This document shows, piece after piece, positions 1-8,453 of a DNA stretch of 48,826 nucleotides. Each line of letters begins with the position of its first letter. The first letter of the stretch is position 1. Below the pieces are notes generated by a model. That model saw nothing but the letters and a program-made list of their open reading frames with translations, did not search any database and was not told the DNA's origin. The DNA is from an uncultured Alphaproteobacteria bacterium (GTDB lineage Bacteria; Pseudomonadota; Alphaproteobacteria; Puniceispirillales; Marisalimonadaceae), in assembly GCA_937142855.1 (NCBI GenBank), contig CAKZQZ010000002.1:1-48826 (forward strand). The letters are read 5' to 3'. Both the position numbers and the translations under genes were made by a program.

Positions 1-307
1 AAGGTACAATTATTATACCATCTTTTAATCCTACTAAAATATATATTATAAGAGGCCAACTATTTTCAAATAAAAGACAAACTCTATCACCGTTGTTAAA
101 GCCCAAGTGATGAAAGTAATGAGACTGCTCTAAAACAAAATCATGAGTTTGTTGATAAGTAAATTTTTTATCATTATCTGTGACAGCAATATTTTCAGAA
201 TTTTTTTTAGAATTTTTTTTGAAAACATTCCAAAAAGTTTTATCCCTTTTCTGAAAAGTTTTAACTACTCGATTATCAAAATGTAATTCGTGACTAATTT
301 CATCCAT
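1..307 (-). CDS. Acyl-CoA synthetase (AMP-forming), N-terminal fragment
   Basis: An open frame of about 102 codons reads leftward off the window edge, so only the N-terminus is visible. It begins MDEISHELHF and contains FWNVFKKN, FTYQQTHDFV, GDRVCLLFENS and a hydrophobic stretch ending in GLKDGIIIVP. This is the layout of the N-terminal domain of AMP-binding ligases, which activate carboxylic acids to acyl-CoA via acyl-adenylate. The AMP-binding P-loop would lie in the missing part. ATG at 305-307 is the first start after an in-frame stop at 326-328. It is the last gene of the leftward ABC-transporter operon, 34 bases beyond the end of livF. Such pairing is common where the imported ligand is a carboxylic acid that is then CoA-activated. 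The family is fairly sure; the substrate is unknown. Confidence 0.8.
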   Translation of the reverse strand, partial: MDEISHELHFDNRVVKTFQKRDKTFWNVFKKNSKKNSENIAVTDNDKKFTYQQTHDFVLEQSHYFHHLGFNNGDRVCLLFENSWPLIIYILVGLKDGIIIVP

Positions 308-341
308 AGAGTGAGCCGAGTTAATTTAATTAGTATCTTAA

Positions 342-983
342 TTATTTTACATTTTCGCCGCGTTCAATAATAAACTGCTTATCAAAAATATCTTCTGTAT
401 GATTAAGTTCAGATTGACTAAGGATTATAGACATATTTTGCTCTTTAAGACCTTTTATAACCTCTCCTAATCTTTGACTAAGAGCAGGAGCCACTCCTTC
501 AAAAGGTTCGTCAAGAAGAAGTAATTGGGTTCCCAAAACTAATGCTCTTCCTAAAGCAGCCATTTTTTGCTGTCCACCAGAAAGCAACAATGCCTTTCTA
601 TCTGACATTTCTTTCAATTCAGGCATTATTGTATAAACAAGATCAAGTCTCTGTTCACTATCTAATTCTTTAAGTGACCAAGATGGTAATAAAATATTTT
701 CTTCAACTGTCAACTCTGGTATTAATGCTCTGTCTTCTGGCATATAACCAATACCAAGCGCAGCTCTTGCATGACTAGCTGAAGATGCTAAATCTAAATC
801 ATTAAATTTAATAAATCCTTCAGATAATTTATTAACGCCCATAATAGACTTAAGAAGTGTGGTTTTACCTGCACCATTTCTCCCAATAAGAGCTACCATT
901 TCACCTTTTTTAATTTCTAATGTAAAATTTTTTAAGGCTAAAATGGCACCTATTTTTACGCTAACACCATTGACTTCTAACAT
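342..983 (-). CDS. livF: Branched-chain-type ABC transporter ATPase, LivF-like
   Basis: This is a 213-residue cytoplasmic ATPase that would power uptake with the adjacent LivG-like subunit. Visible motifs are Walker A GRNGAGKT (34-41), the ABC signature LSGGQ (134-138) and Walker B LLLLDE (154-159). It is slightly shorter than the usual 230-240 residues because the C-terminal tail is short. It starts two bases after the end of the livG-like gene, which implies translational coupling. As last transporter gene of the operon it precedes a truncated acyl-CoA synthetase. The LivF family serves amino acids, urea, amides and many carboxylic acids, so the liv symbol marks the family and not a proven substrate. 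Confidence 0.88.
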   Translation of the reverse strand: MLEVNGVSVKIGAILALKNFTLEIKKGEMVALIGRNGAGKTTLLKSIMGVNKLSEGFIKFNDLDLASSASHARAALGIGYMPEDRALIPELTVEENILLPSWSLKELDSEQRLDLVYTIMPELKEMSDRKALLLSGGQQKMAALGRALVLGTQLLLLDEPFEGVAPALSQRLGEVIKGLKEQNMSIILSQSELNHTEDIFDKQFIIERGENVK

Positions 984-985
984 AA

Positions 986-1753
986 TTACTTTGCCTTTAC
1001 TTGGGTTTTACCAGTGACGAACTCTTGGACATTTTTATCATTTAAAACATTATCACAATTTCCATCTGCAATAATTTCACCTTGGTAAAATGCGATAACT
1101 CTTTCTGAGTAATTTTGAACAATATCCATGTCATGCTCTACAAATATTACTGTCAAATTTTCAACCGATAGAGCTTTAGCAATTGTATCCATTAGAGGAT
1201 ATTTTTCTTCAGCACCTACCCCACTAGTTGGCTCATCTAATAATAAAATGTCAGGTTTTCTGACTAATGCCATTGCAATGTCTAATAATTTTCTAACACC
1301 CCCAGGTAATTCACTTACCTGTCGATGGGCAAATTCATTTAAGGAGAACCTTGAAAGTATTTCATCAATATAATCTGAGTTTTCTTTAGAACGAGCATTT
1401 CTGAAATATGAATGATTTTTTTTAGAGGTGCCTAAAGCTACTAGAAGATTTTCCCATGCAGACATAGGTTCAAAAATTTGAGGTATTTGAAAAGAGCGAC
1501 TAATCCCTTTTTGAGTAATAATTCTTGGGTTAAGAGGAGTTATATTTTCTCCTTTAAAAAAAATGTTTCCTGTGTCTGGCTTTAGATATCCAGTAACCAT
1601 ATTCATGAAAGTTGTTTTACCAGCCCCATTAGAGCCAATAAGAGATACTCTTTCACCCTTTTGTATATTTATATTAATATCTTTAGCAGCTATAACTGCT
1701 CCAAAAGATTTATTTATTCCTTCAGCTCTTAATAAATTACTTTTGTCAGACAT
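986..1753 (-). CDS. livG: Branched-chain-type ABC transporter ATPase, LivG-like
   Basis: This 255-residue ABC ATPase pairs with the LivF-like subunit. Walker A is GSNGAGKT (40-47) and Walker B is ILLLDE (169-174), followed by PTSGVGAEEK and the switch His in FVEHDMDIV. The signature loop reads LPGGVRK (149-155) instead of LSGGQ, a variant I associate with a LivG subgroup. Both nucleotide-binding halves look intact, so the protein should be active. It starts 16 bases after the LivM-like gene and almost abuts livF. The LivG assignment rests on the typical C-terminal end, FYQGEIIADG and onward, and on the position after LivM. Confidence 0.88.
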   Translation of the reverse strand: MSDKSNLLRAEGINKSFGAVIAAKDININIQKGERVSLIGSNGAGKTTFMNMVTGYLKPDTGNIFFKGENITPLNPRIITQKGISRSFQIPQIFEPMSAWENLLVALGTSKKNHSYFRNARSKENSDYIDEILSRFSLNEFAHRQVSELPGGVRKLLDIAMALVRKPDILLLDEPTSGVGAEEKYPLMDTIAKALSVENLTVIFVEHDMDIVQNYSERVIAFYQGEIIADGNCDNVLNDKNVQEFVTGKTQVKAK

Positions 1754-1769
1754 AAAAAACTCTCAAACT

Positions 1770-2729
1770 TTATTTATTTTTTAATTTATCAAATAATTGT
1801 TTAAAAAATGATCCAATTCCTGAAGGAATAAAGATAATACTTAAAATAAGGAAAACACCTAGAATTAATTGCCAAGTATCAGGGAAATATCTACCTGAAA
1901 AAGATCTAACTAATTCCAAAAGTAATGCTGCCAAAAAAACTGCTGGCACACTTAAATAGCCAGCTAAAATAGAAATAAAAACAAATTCACCTGATGTTGT
2001 CCAATAAGTGAATTCTGGATCAATATGACCTAAAGCTATACCATTTAAGGCCCCTCCCATTCCACCTAAACCTGCGGCTATTGTAAAATTCAACACAGTT
2101 ACATTAAATGCAGATGAACCTAGGTACTCAACGCGGAGTTCATTTTCCCTTACAGCTAAAGCTATTAAGCCTGGGGTTGAGTCATAGTAGTATCTTAACA
2201 AGATTGATACAATTCCCGTCATGATAACGGACACAACATATAAGATATAATCAGCGTATTCCTTAGAGGGCTTGATACCAAAGTATGTAGATTCAGGCAA
2301 AACAAAACCGTCAGAACCACCAATGGCATCAATTTTTATCAAAATTCCGTATAAAACCATTGAAAATGCAAGAGAAAGCATTGCGAAAAATATATCTCTA
2401 TACCTTGCCAACAAGGGGGCAATAATCAAACCTACAAAACCAGTAAAAATAAAGCTAATGAACAACAGGAGAACAGCATCTGTTAGTCCAGCTTGAGTCC
2501 CAAGAAGGCCAGCTGTATATCCTCCAATACCAAAAACAAACCCCTGCCCAAATGAAACTAAACCTCCCCGCATAAGAGTAATAATTCCAAGCCCAACTAA
2601 TCCATAAGCAATAGCTTTTGTAATTACAAAGACTAGCCAATTAGGGATAAAAATACCTACGACAACCAATAATGACATCAAAAAAATGCTTTGAAAGAAA
2701 ACGTTGTTTAATAATTTTAATGGCATCAT
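1770..2729 (-). CDS. livM: Branched-chain-type ABC transporter permease, LivM-like
   Basis: This is a 319-residue inner-membrane permease with about eight to ten hydrophobic segments. It carries typical LivM features: LGIITLMRGGLVSFGQGFVFGIGGYTA near the N-terminus, RYRDIFFAMLSLAFSM in the middle, and the coupling-loop region ALAVRENELRVEYLG that contacts the ATPases. A conserved GGMGGALNG loop follows. The ATG overlaps the stop codon of the LivH-like gene in an ATGA arrangement (2726-2729), so the two permeases are translationally coupled. Together they would form the membrane channel for the ligand delivered by the periplasmic protein encoded at 3735-5036. Confidence 0.87.
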   Translation of the reverse strand: MMPLKLLNNVFFQSIFLMSLLVVVGIFIPNWLVFVITKAIAYGLVGLGIITLMRGGLVSFGQGFVFGIGGYTAGLLGTQAGLTDAVLLLFISFIFTGFVGLIIAPLLARYRDIFFAMLSLAFSMVLYGILIKIDAIGGSDGFVLPESTYFGIKPSKEYADYILYVVSVIMTGIVSILLRYYYDSTPGLIALAVRENELRVEYLGSSAFNVTVLNFTIAAGLGGMGGALNGIALGHIDPEFTYWTTSGEFVFISILAGYLSVPAVFLAALLLELVRSFSGRYFPDTWQLILGVFLILSIIFIPSGIGSFFKQLFDKLKNK

Positions 2730-3625
2730 ATTTTCCTTGCTTGCGCACCCTGAAATAAACCCTTAGGTCTAAAAATCAACATACCTGCCATACAAAAATA
2801 CATTATAAAAATTTCTGCCTCTGGGAGTTTATGGACACAGGCAGCTCTTGCCATACCAATTATCAATGCTCCAATAACAGCTCCAGGGATACTTCCCAAT
2901 CCTCCGATGATAACAACAGCAAAACTCTCAATAACGACAGCAACACTTATTCCAACTTGAACAGAAATTAATGGAGCGGTAAATGATCCAGCTAAGGCAG
3001 CTAAAAAAGCACCAACAAAAAAAGCTGCAAGATAAACTTTATTAATATTTACACCCATGCAACCACTTATCTCTGGATTATGAATAACAGCTAAAACAAT
3101 TTTTCCTGATTTTGTTTTATTTAAAACAAGCCATAAAAAGAGACCACAAAAAATTGCTAATCCTATAAGAGCTAAATCATAGCCAACATAATATAATGAT
3201 CCAAATTCAAGAGCGCCCAATAATTCCCTGGGTTCAGAAACATAGAGTGAATTCATACCCCAAATTATTTTTTGTACGTCTTCCAATACTAAATATATAG
3301 CATAAGTTACTAGTACGATTAGAACTTCATCTTGGCCATAAAACCTTCTTAATATTCCACGCTCCATTATCGGAGTGATAACTATTGCTACAGCAAGTGC
3401 AGATATTAACATAGTTACAATTACTAATTGATCAGGCATTCCTAAAGAATAAAATATAGGGACTAAAGTAGCTGTTGAGTATGCTCCTAAAGCATAAATT
3501 CCTCCATGTGCAATATTCAAGATTTTTAGTACACCAAATACAAATGTTAATCCAAGTGCTACTATGAAAAGCCAAGATGCATAGATAGCACCGTCTAAAA
3601 ATATTGTCAGGAATTCGTCAATCAA
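2726..3625 (-). CDS. livH: Branched-chain-type ABC transporter permease, LivH-like
   Basis: This 299-residue inner-membrane permease has the LivH hallmark GLTFVFGVLKILNIAHG near residue 30, the GGLGSIPGAVIGALIIG motif near residue 240, and several further hydrophobic helices. The start is a UUG at 3623-3625 with a weak GAGAA-type ribosome site; no ATG lies sensibly upstream. Its coding end overlaps livM by four bases. It is separated from the binding-protein gene by a 109-base gap holding a strong hairpin, which probably lowers permease expression relative to the binding protein. Ligand specificity cannot be read from this protein. Confidence 0.86.
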   Translation of the reverse strand: MIDEFLTIFLDGAIYASWLFIVALGLTFVFGVLKILNIAHGGIYALGAYSTATLVPIFYSLGMPDQLVIVTMLISALAVAIVITPIMERGILRRFYGQDEVLIVLVTYAIYLVLEDVQKIIWGMNSLYVSEPRELLGALEFGSLYYVGYDLALIGLAIFCGLFLWLVLNKTKSGKIVLAVIHNPEISGCMGVNINKVYLAAFFVGAFLAALAGSFTAPLISVQVGISVAVVIESFAVVIIGGLGSIPGAVIGALIIGMARAACVHKLPEAEIFIMYFCMAGMLIFRPKGLFQGAQARKI

Positions 3626-3665
3626 TTTATTCTCACATTAAAAGATTTCTAGGGAATTTATAACA

Positions 3666-3701
3666 AAAGCCAAGACAATTTGAAAGAATTGTCTTGGCTT
3701 T
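3666..3701 (-). terminator. Strong hairpin between binding-protein and permease genes
   Basis: A perfect 15-bp inverted repeat (AAAGCCAAGACAATT and its complement) encloses a six-base loop (3681-3686). On the minus strand, the strand of the operon, the right arm runs into TTTTGTTAT. On the plus strand the arm is followed by TATTAATATTTTTTT. It therefore looks like an intrinsic terminator or an mRNA-stabilising 3' stem. It lies 34 bases after the binding-protein stop and before livH, a position typical of attenuators that make the binding protein more abundant than the membrane subunits. Confidence 0.8.
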
Positions 3702-3734
3702 ATTAATATTTTTTTATTCCAAATTCAAACTGAT

Positions 3735-5036
3735 TTAGCAGTCTGCGCCAGGAAAACCAGCATTGATCCAGTCAACAGCTTTAATACCGTTTGGCGGGTT
3801 AACACAGCTAGCTTTATATCTAACAATATCAGTTACGATTATATTACCATCTTTGTCTTTTGCTGTTTTGCCTATTGCATGAGGTTGAATAGCTTGATGA
3901 CCATTACCTAACTTCATCTGAACAAGTCCACCAGGAGCCTCAAATTCTAATCCAGTAAAAGCTTCCGCTATCTCATCTTTATTAGGTTTTTTTCCGCCAT
4001 TCTTATCCATAGCTTTTTCAATAGCCATCTTCAAGCCCATTAAACCTTGAACCATTCTGTAAGGAGGCTGAGCTGGAAAAACACCATACTCATCCATGTA
4101 AGCTTTATAAAACCAATTGTTTAATGGTGTATCAGGAGCCATCATTCCATATTGACCTCTAGCACCCAAGATAACGCCTTCAGGATATTTGTTTCCTAAT
4201 CCAGGCATTACCTGGTCACCTGCTGAAAAAACCACTTGAGTTCTTTTAAAGAAACCTCGTGGCTTTGCCTGAAGTATAAATGACTGTAAATCACCACCCC
4301 ACAAAGAACTATGAACAACTTTAGCTTTAGAGTTTAATAAAGCTGAAATTTCTGTTCCATATTGACCAGAAAATATCTTTGGAAATAGTTCGTTTTTGAT
4401 TTCTGAATTTGGTGACAATTTTTTAATTGAAACACTAAAATCTTTCCAACTATCTTTGCCCCAGGCATAATTTTGATTAATTCCAGCTATAGAGCTGATA
4501 TCGTGACCTTTTTCAATCAAATACTTTGCGATAGCAATGTTATCCATCGCAGCATGGGCCGCAGTTCTAAATACATATTTATAAGAAGCGTCTTCAAAAA
4601 CTCTTGGAGTTCCACAGTCATATAAAACTGTTAATGCTTGAAGTTCGTCTGCAACAGCTGGTATAGCCATGCAATCTCCTGATGAAACGTAACCTAAGAC
4701 TGCATCAACCTTATCTCTTTGAACAAGATTTCTGAACTCTTGCACTTGCTTAGTAGCCCCACCTGATTCATCGATAGGTATTGCAGTAATCTCCATCCCA
4801 CCAAAACCTTTTTTATTATAAGGTGCTGGCACTTTACCTTCATTGAGTAATTTAATTAGTAACTTTCCACCATTCCAAGCTGGAACACCAAAAGGTTCAG
4901 CAGCAGGACCAGACAAAAAGGTTACCACACCAATTTTAAAGCCTTTGTGATCGTCAGCATTAGTTACACCAACAAAACTCATCGTTGAAACTAATATTGA
5001 AGAGGCAAGTATTAGACAATGTCTAAAAAATTTCAT
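3735..5036 (-). CDS. Periplasmic ligand-binding protein of the LivJ-type ABC transporter
   Basis: This 433-residue protein begins with a Sec signal peptide, a basic MKFFRH, a hydrophobic core and a likely cleavage after VTNA (residue 27). The mature part has the type I periplasmic-binding-protein fold motifs: KIGVVTFLSGPAAEPFG at the front, an AVLGYVSSGDCMAIPAVADE ligand-loop region, and GINQNYAWGKDSW in the second lobe. It is longer than classical LivJ (about 370 residues). A short C-terminal extension contains two cysteines (SCVN and GADC) that may pair. The start has a good GGAGGA ribosome site. It is first in the operon, upstream of both permeases. The ligand is probably an amino acid, amide or organic acid; the linked acyl-CoA synthetase favours an acid. 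Confidence 0.88.
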   Translation of the reverse strand: MKFFRHCLILASSILVSTMSFVGVTNADDHKGFKIGVVTFLSGPAAEPFGVPAWNGGKLLIKLLNEGKVPAPYNKKGFGGMEITAIPIDESGGATKQVQEFRNLVQRDKVDAVLGYVSSGDCMAIPAVADELQALTVLYDCGTPRVFEDASYKYVFRTAAHAAMDNIAIAKYLIEKGHDISSIAGINQNYAWGKDSWKDFSVSIKKLSPNSEIKNELFPKIFSGQYGTEISALLNSKAKVVHSSLWGGDLQSFILQAKPRGFFKRTQVVFSAGDQVMPGLGNKYPEGVILGARGQYGMMAPDTPLNNWFYKAYMDEYGVFPAQPPYRMVQGLMGLKMAIEKAMDKNGGKKPNKDEIAEAFTGLEFEAPGGLVQMKLGNGHQAIQPHAIGKTAKDKDGNIIVTDIVRYKASCVNPPNGIKAVDWINAGFPGADC

Positions 5037-5167
5037 TATATTCCTCCAAATTTATAAAATTATGAATTTAACCATAATAATTATTATTTTATTTACAACT
5101 TAAATGATGATTAAAAATTTTAAAATGCCTACTAGATTTACATTCAATAGATTTAATTTTAAAAAAT

Positions 5168-6100
5168 TTATATTCCCGATTGCTTAATTGCTTTTTCTAA
5201 AGCAGTTATTTCTTTAAAACCAAGTTTCATTAGTGGAGGTCGAACTATCGCTTTTTCCATTAAGCCTAGTAAAACAAGTGTCTCTTTCATTCTATTATGC
5301 ATATCAAGAAATGGAGGTGAATAAAATGCTTGAACTAAGGGGTAAATTTTATCATTAATTTTTTGAGCTGTTTTAAGATCATTATTCTTTATTGCTAAAA
5401 ACAAATCTACTTGCAAAGACGCTATTACACTGCCAGCTCCTGACAAAAGCCCTTTTGCTCCCATTACTAAAGATGACATTAACCATGAACTATGTGTTGT
5501 TAAAACATTAACTGGGTTAGACAAATTTTGAAAAGTTTTAATATGTTTTTCATGTAACATTGGATCATTTGACCAATCTTTTATTGCCTTAATAGAAGGA
5601 ATCTTTTCAAACAATTGTAATAATGTCTCAAAAGGATATGTAAGGTTTCCTGAAGAAGGATAATTGAAACATATTAAAGGGAGATCTGATGCGTCTGCGA
5701 TTCTAGAAAAATGCTCAACAGCCATTTCTGGTCTTAAATATCCACCCATAGACATACTCTGAGGTGGAAAACATAATAGTGCTGAGGCACCATTAAGATC
5801 TGACATTTTTGCTATTTTAGCAGCTTCTATACTTCCATCAGCGTAAACTCCGTTGATGACTGGAAGAACGTCTCCTATTTCATCAAGAGAAAAATTTAAA
5901 ATTGTCTTTTGTTCTTCAAAGTTACAAGCATGTATTTCAGAAGAATGACCGTTAACAGTAATAGCTGAAATTCCTTTTGTTAAAGCACATTCTTTTATGT
6001 GTTTTCTGCTAGCATTTTCATTGATCTCAAAATCTTCATCAAATGCTATTAAGGTTGCAGGTATTACACCCTCTAACTTTATTTTTTTTATTTGAGACAA
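5168..6100 (-). CDS. DapA/NanA-family lyase (dihydrodipicolinate synthase-like)
   Basis: This 310-residue TIM-barrel protein belongs to the class I pyruvate-dependent aldolase family. The Schiff-base lysine is K174 in KAIKDWSND, the catalytic tyrosine is Y147 in CFNYPSS, and the substrate-carboxylate loop is VNGHSSEI near residue 50. The family includes DapA, sialate lyase, KDG aldolase and 4-hydroxy-2-oxoglutarate enzymes. The divergent glycine loop argues against true DapA, and no other lysine genes are nearby. The start is UUG at 6098-6100, supported by AAGGAG about seven bases upstream. It is divergent from the MaoC-like gene and follows the ABC operon in the same direction after a 131-base gap. 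The substrate is unknown. Confidence 0.78.
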   Translation of the reverse strand: MSQIKKIKLEGVIPATLIAFDEDFEINENASRKHIKECALTKGISAITVNGHSSEIHACNFEEQKTILNFSLDEIGDVLPVINGVYADGSIEAAKIAKMSDLNGASALLCFPPQSMSMGGYLRPEMAVEHFSRIADASDLPLICFNYPSSGNLTYPFETLLQLFEKIPSIKAIKDWSNDPMLHEKHIKTFQNLSNPVNVLTTHSSWLMSSLVMGAKGLLSGAGSVIASLQVDLFLAIKNNDLKTAQKINDKIYPLVQAFYSPPFLDMHNRMKETLVLLGLMEKAIVRPPLMKLGFKEITALEKAIKQSGI

Positions 6101-6188
6101 TTCAGTCTCCTTAAATTTTATTTTTATTTGATTTAAAATACACTATCATTTATCCAAATTATTCAAATATAAAAAAAGAGATTAAGTA

Positions 6189-6650
6189 ATGGTAATAATT
6201 CAAAATCCTTCAGAAATTAAAAACTATATAAATAAACCATTAACTCCTAGTGAATGGTATCATGTTACTCAAGAGAAAATAAATAAATTTGCTGACGCAA
6301 CATCAGATCATCAATGGATACATGTTGACGAAGAAAGAGCAAAAAAAGAAATGCCTGATGGCAAAACAATTGCCCATGGATATTATATGGTTTCTCTACT
6401 TCCAAAATTAGCTGCTCAAAATGCAGAAATTAAAAATACGTCTAGAACACTTAACTATGGATCAGATAAAGTTCGTTTTATTAACATGGTCAAAGTGGGA
6501 TCATACGTGAGACTAAATAGGACTATTGTTTCTTGTGAAGAAATGAAAAATGGAGGTTTCAGAGTTGTAAATAAGTGTGAATTGGAAATCAAAGATGAGA
6601 GCAAGCCAGCATTTGTCGCAGAAACAATTTCCCTACATTTCCCTAAATAA
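6189..6650 (+). CDS. MaoC-like hot-dog (R)-specific enoyl-CoA hydratase
   Basis: This 153-residue single hot-dog-domain protein has the hydratase-2 motif, with the catalytic pair D40 and H45 in TSDHQWIHVDEERA, then KTIAHGYYMVSLLP. Family members hydrate trans-2-enoyl-CoA to (R)-3-hydroxyacyl-CoA. The C-terminal end is normal for the family. It is followed after 13 bases by an MDR-type oxidoreductase, so the two probably form one transcript. It may serve fatty-acid or branched-acid breakdown; the substrate chain length cannot be told from the sequence. Confidence 0.85.
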   Translation: MVIIQNPSEIKNYINKPLTPSEWYHVTQEKINKFADATSDHQWIHVDEERAKKEMPDGKTIAHGYYMVSLLPKLAAQNAEIKNTSRTLNYGSDKVRFINMVKVGSYVRLNRTIVSCEEMKNGGFRVVNKCELEIKDESKPAFVAETISLHFPK

Positions 6651-6663
6651 TAAAGGAATCAAT

Positions 6664-7635
6664 ATGAAAGCTATAGTATGCAATAACTTTGGTCCAATTA
6701 AAAATATCGAGTACAAAGAAGTTGATGAACCAAGCCTAAACGAAGATAGTATTTTAATTAAAGTTAAGTCTGTGGGTGTAAATTTTCCTGATGGACTACT
6801 TGTACAAGGCAAATATCAACTTAAACCTGAAACTCCATTTATTCCAGGTATGGAAGTTGCTGGTGAAGTAATTGGCCTTGGATCTAAAGACAACACCGAT
6901 CTTGCAGTTGGAGATCGCATTGCTGCACTATCGCAGCTTAATGGATATGCAGAAAAAGCTGTAGTAAAAATTTCTTCTACATTTAAAATTCCCGAAAACA
7001 TGTCATATGACGATGCTTGTGCCTTATTGTGTGCCTATGGAACATCTCATTATGCACTTAAACAAAGAGGACAGTTAAAAAAAGGAGAAACACTTGTAGT
7101 ACTAGGTGCATCAGGCTCAACTGGAATAGCCGCGATCCAAATTGGTAAAATAATGGGTGCAAAAGTAATTGCTGTTGCTTCTAACAGTGAAAAACAAAAA
7201 ATAGCTAAAGAAAACGGAGCTGATATATCGATAGGATATGACAATTTAAAAGAAAAACTAAAAGAAATTTCAGCCGGCAAAGGTGTCGATGTTATTTTTG
7301 ATCCCGTTGGTGGAGATACTTTTGATACAATTGCAAGAACAATGGCAAGAAAAGGAAGATTATTAGTCATTGGATTTGCATCTGGGTCAATACCTAAATT
7401 AGCAGTAAATTTAGCTTTAGTTAAGGAATTCAGTGTGGTTGGTGTTTTTTGGGGTGCATTTACAAGAGCTGAACCAAATGAGTATAAGATAAATATGATT
7501 GAATTATTTAACTGGTACCAAAAAGGTCTACTAAAACCACTAATAGAAGAAAGTCATGCGCTATCTGAAGCTGCTAATGTTTTAGAAAAAATTCTTGCTA
7601 GAGGTGCAAAAGGGAAAATTATTTTAAAACCATGA
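6664..7635 (+). CDS. NADPH:quinone oxidoreductase-like MDR protein
   Basis: This 323-residue zinc-free medium-chain dehydrogenase/reductase has an N-terminal GroES-like domain with PGMEVAGEVI (61-70). The Rossmann motif is GASGSTG (148-154), and GVDVIFDPVGGDTFD follows. Such enzymes reduce quinones or enoyl-type double bonds with NADPH. I chose ATG 6664 because it gives the normal family N-terminus (MKAIVCNNFGPI) and has AAAGGA just upstream. A longer in-frame version from 6577 would lie inside the MaoC-like gene and adds 29 atypical residues. It is probably co-transcribed with the hydratase and converges on znuB. Confidence 0.85.
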   Translation: MKAIVCNNFGPIKNIEYKEVDEPSLNEDSILIKVKSVGVNFPDGLLVQGKYQLKPETPFIPGMEVAGEVIGLGSKDNTDLAVGDRIAALSQLNGYAEKAVVKISSTFKIPENMSYDDACALLCAYGTSHYALKQRGQLKKGETLVVLGASGSTGIAAIQIGKIMGAKVIAVASNSEKQKIAKENGADISIGYDNLKEKLKEISAGKGVDVIFDPVGGDTFDTIARTMARKGRLLVIGFASGSIPKLAVNLALVKEFSVVGVFWGAFTRAEPNEYKINMIELFNWYQKGLLKPLIEESHALSEAANVLEKILARGAKGKIILKP

Positions 7636-7661
7636 AACTTACTTATACAATTTTAATAATT

Positions 7662-8453
7662 TCAATCTTTTTGCATAAGTCCAAATAAATAAGAAAGAAA
7701 AAAAAGTATTGCGCTTATAACAACTATTGACGGTCCAGAAGGTGCATCAAGCTCTACTGAAAGAAATATACCTGAAATAACTGAAATAACCCCTACTAAG
7801 GTTGCAATCAACGCCATTTGCCCGGGCGAGTTAGCTAACCTCCTTGAAGTTGCGGCAGGGATAATCAACATAGCAGTTATAAGAAGTAAGCCTATTATTT
7901 GAAGTGATACTGCTACGACTATTGTTAAAACTATGGTTAATAATAAATTAATATAAATAGGATTTATTCCCTCGGCTCTAGCTAAATCTTCATCAATTGT
8001 TACCAAAAGTAAAGAAGACCAATTAATAAGTATAAGAAGAATTGTGATGCCTACCCCAAGATACATTATCCATAAATCACTCGAGCTTACGGTTAATATG
8101 TCTCCAAACAAAAATGCTTCAATATCAATTTTAATTCTATTTAATGAAATTACTATAATACCAATTGATAGAGCAAGATGTGCTAACACCCCTAGAAGAG
8201 TGTCTGTTGATAAAATTTTACTTTGCTGCAACCATAAAAAAAGAATACCAAATAATAAACAGATAATGATGACACCAAAATTAATTCCAGTTCCCAGTAA
8301 TATACCTAGTCCAACACCTAGCAATGAACTATGAGCTATAGATTCACCATAATATGACATTCTTCTCCAGACAACAAAGCAACCAACCAAACCTGAAATT
8401 AGGGCAACTGCAATCCCAGCTAATAAAGCTCTAATTATAAATGGATCAGCTAT
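7662..8453 (-). CDS. znuB: Zinc ABC transporter permease ZnuB, probable AUA start
   Basis: This inner-membrane permease of the ZnuABC high-affinity zinc importer has about seven hydrophobic segments. It carries the family block CFVVWRRMSYYGESIAHSS, DEDLARAEGIN and ITAMLIIPAATSRRLA. The only conventional start in frame is UUG 8390, which would remove most of the first helix. The frame stays open upstream and encodes DPFIIRALLAGIAVALISG, the expected ZnuB N-terminus. The best-placed start is AUA at 8451-8453, overlapping the znuC stop as TAATA and seven bases after GGAG. That gives 263 residues, the normal ZnuB length. No ATG, GTG or other UUG exists between the upstream stop (8475-8477) and 8390. 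Function is sure; the start codon is unusual. Confidence 0.88.
   Translation of the reverse strand: MADPFIIRALLAGIAVALISGLVGCFVVWRRMSYYGESIAHSSLLGVGLGILLGTGINFGVIIICLLFGILFLWLQQSKILSTDTLLGVLAHLALSIGIIVISLNRIKIDIEAFLFGDILTVSSSDLWIMYLGVGITILLILINWSSLLLVTIDEDLARAEGINPIYINLLLTIVLTIVVAVSLQIIGLLLITAMLIIPAATSRRLANSPGQMALIATLVGVISVISGIFLSVELDAPSGPSIVVISAILFFLSYLFGLMQKD

Noticed and set aside
6577-6663. In-frame extension of the quinone-oxidoreductase-like gene
   Set aside because: It lies inside the MaoC-like gene and gives an atypical N-terminus. ATG 6664 has AAAGGA upstream and the family start sequence.
7636-7661. Possible terminator between the quinone-oxidoreductase-like gene and znuB
   Set aside because: The gap is only 26 bases, and any pairing (ACTTAT with ATAAGT) has a long AT loop and no clean stem.
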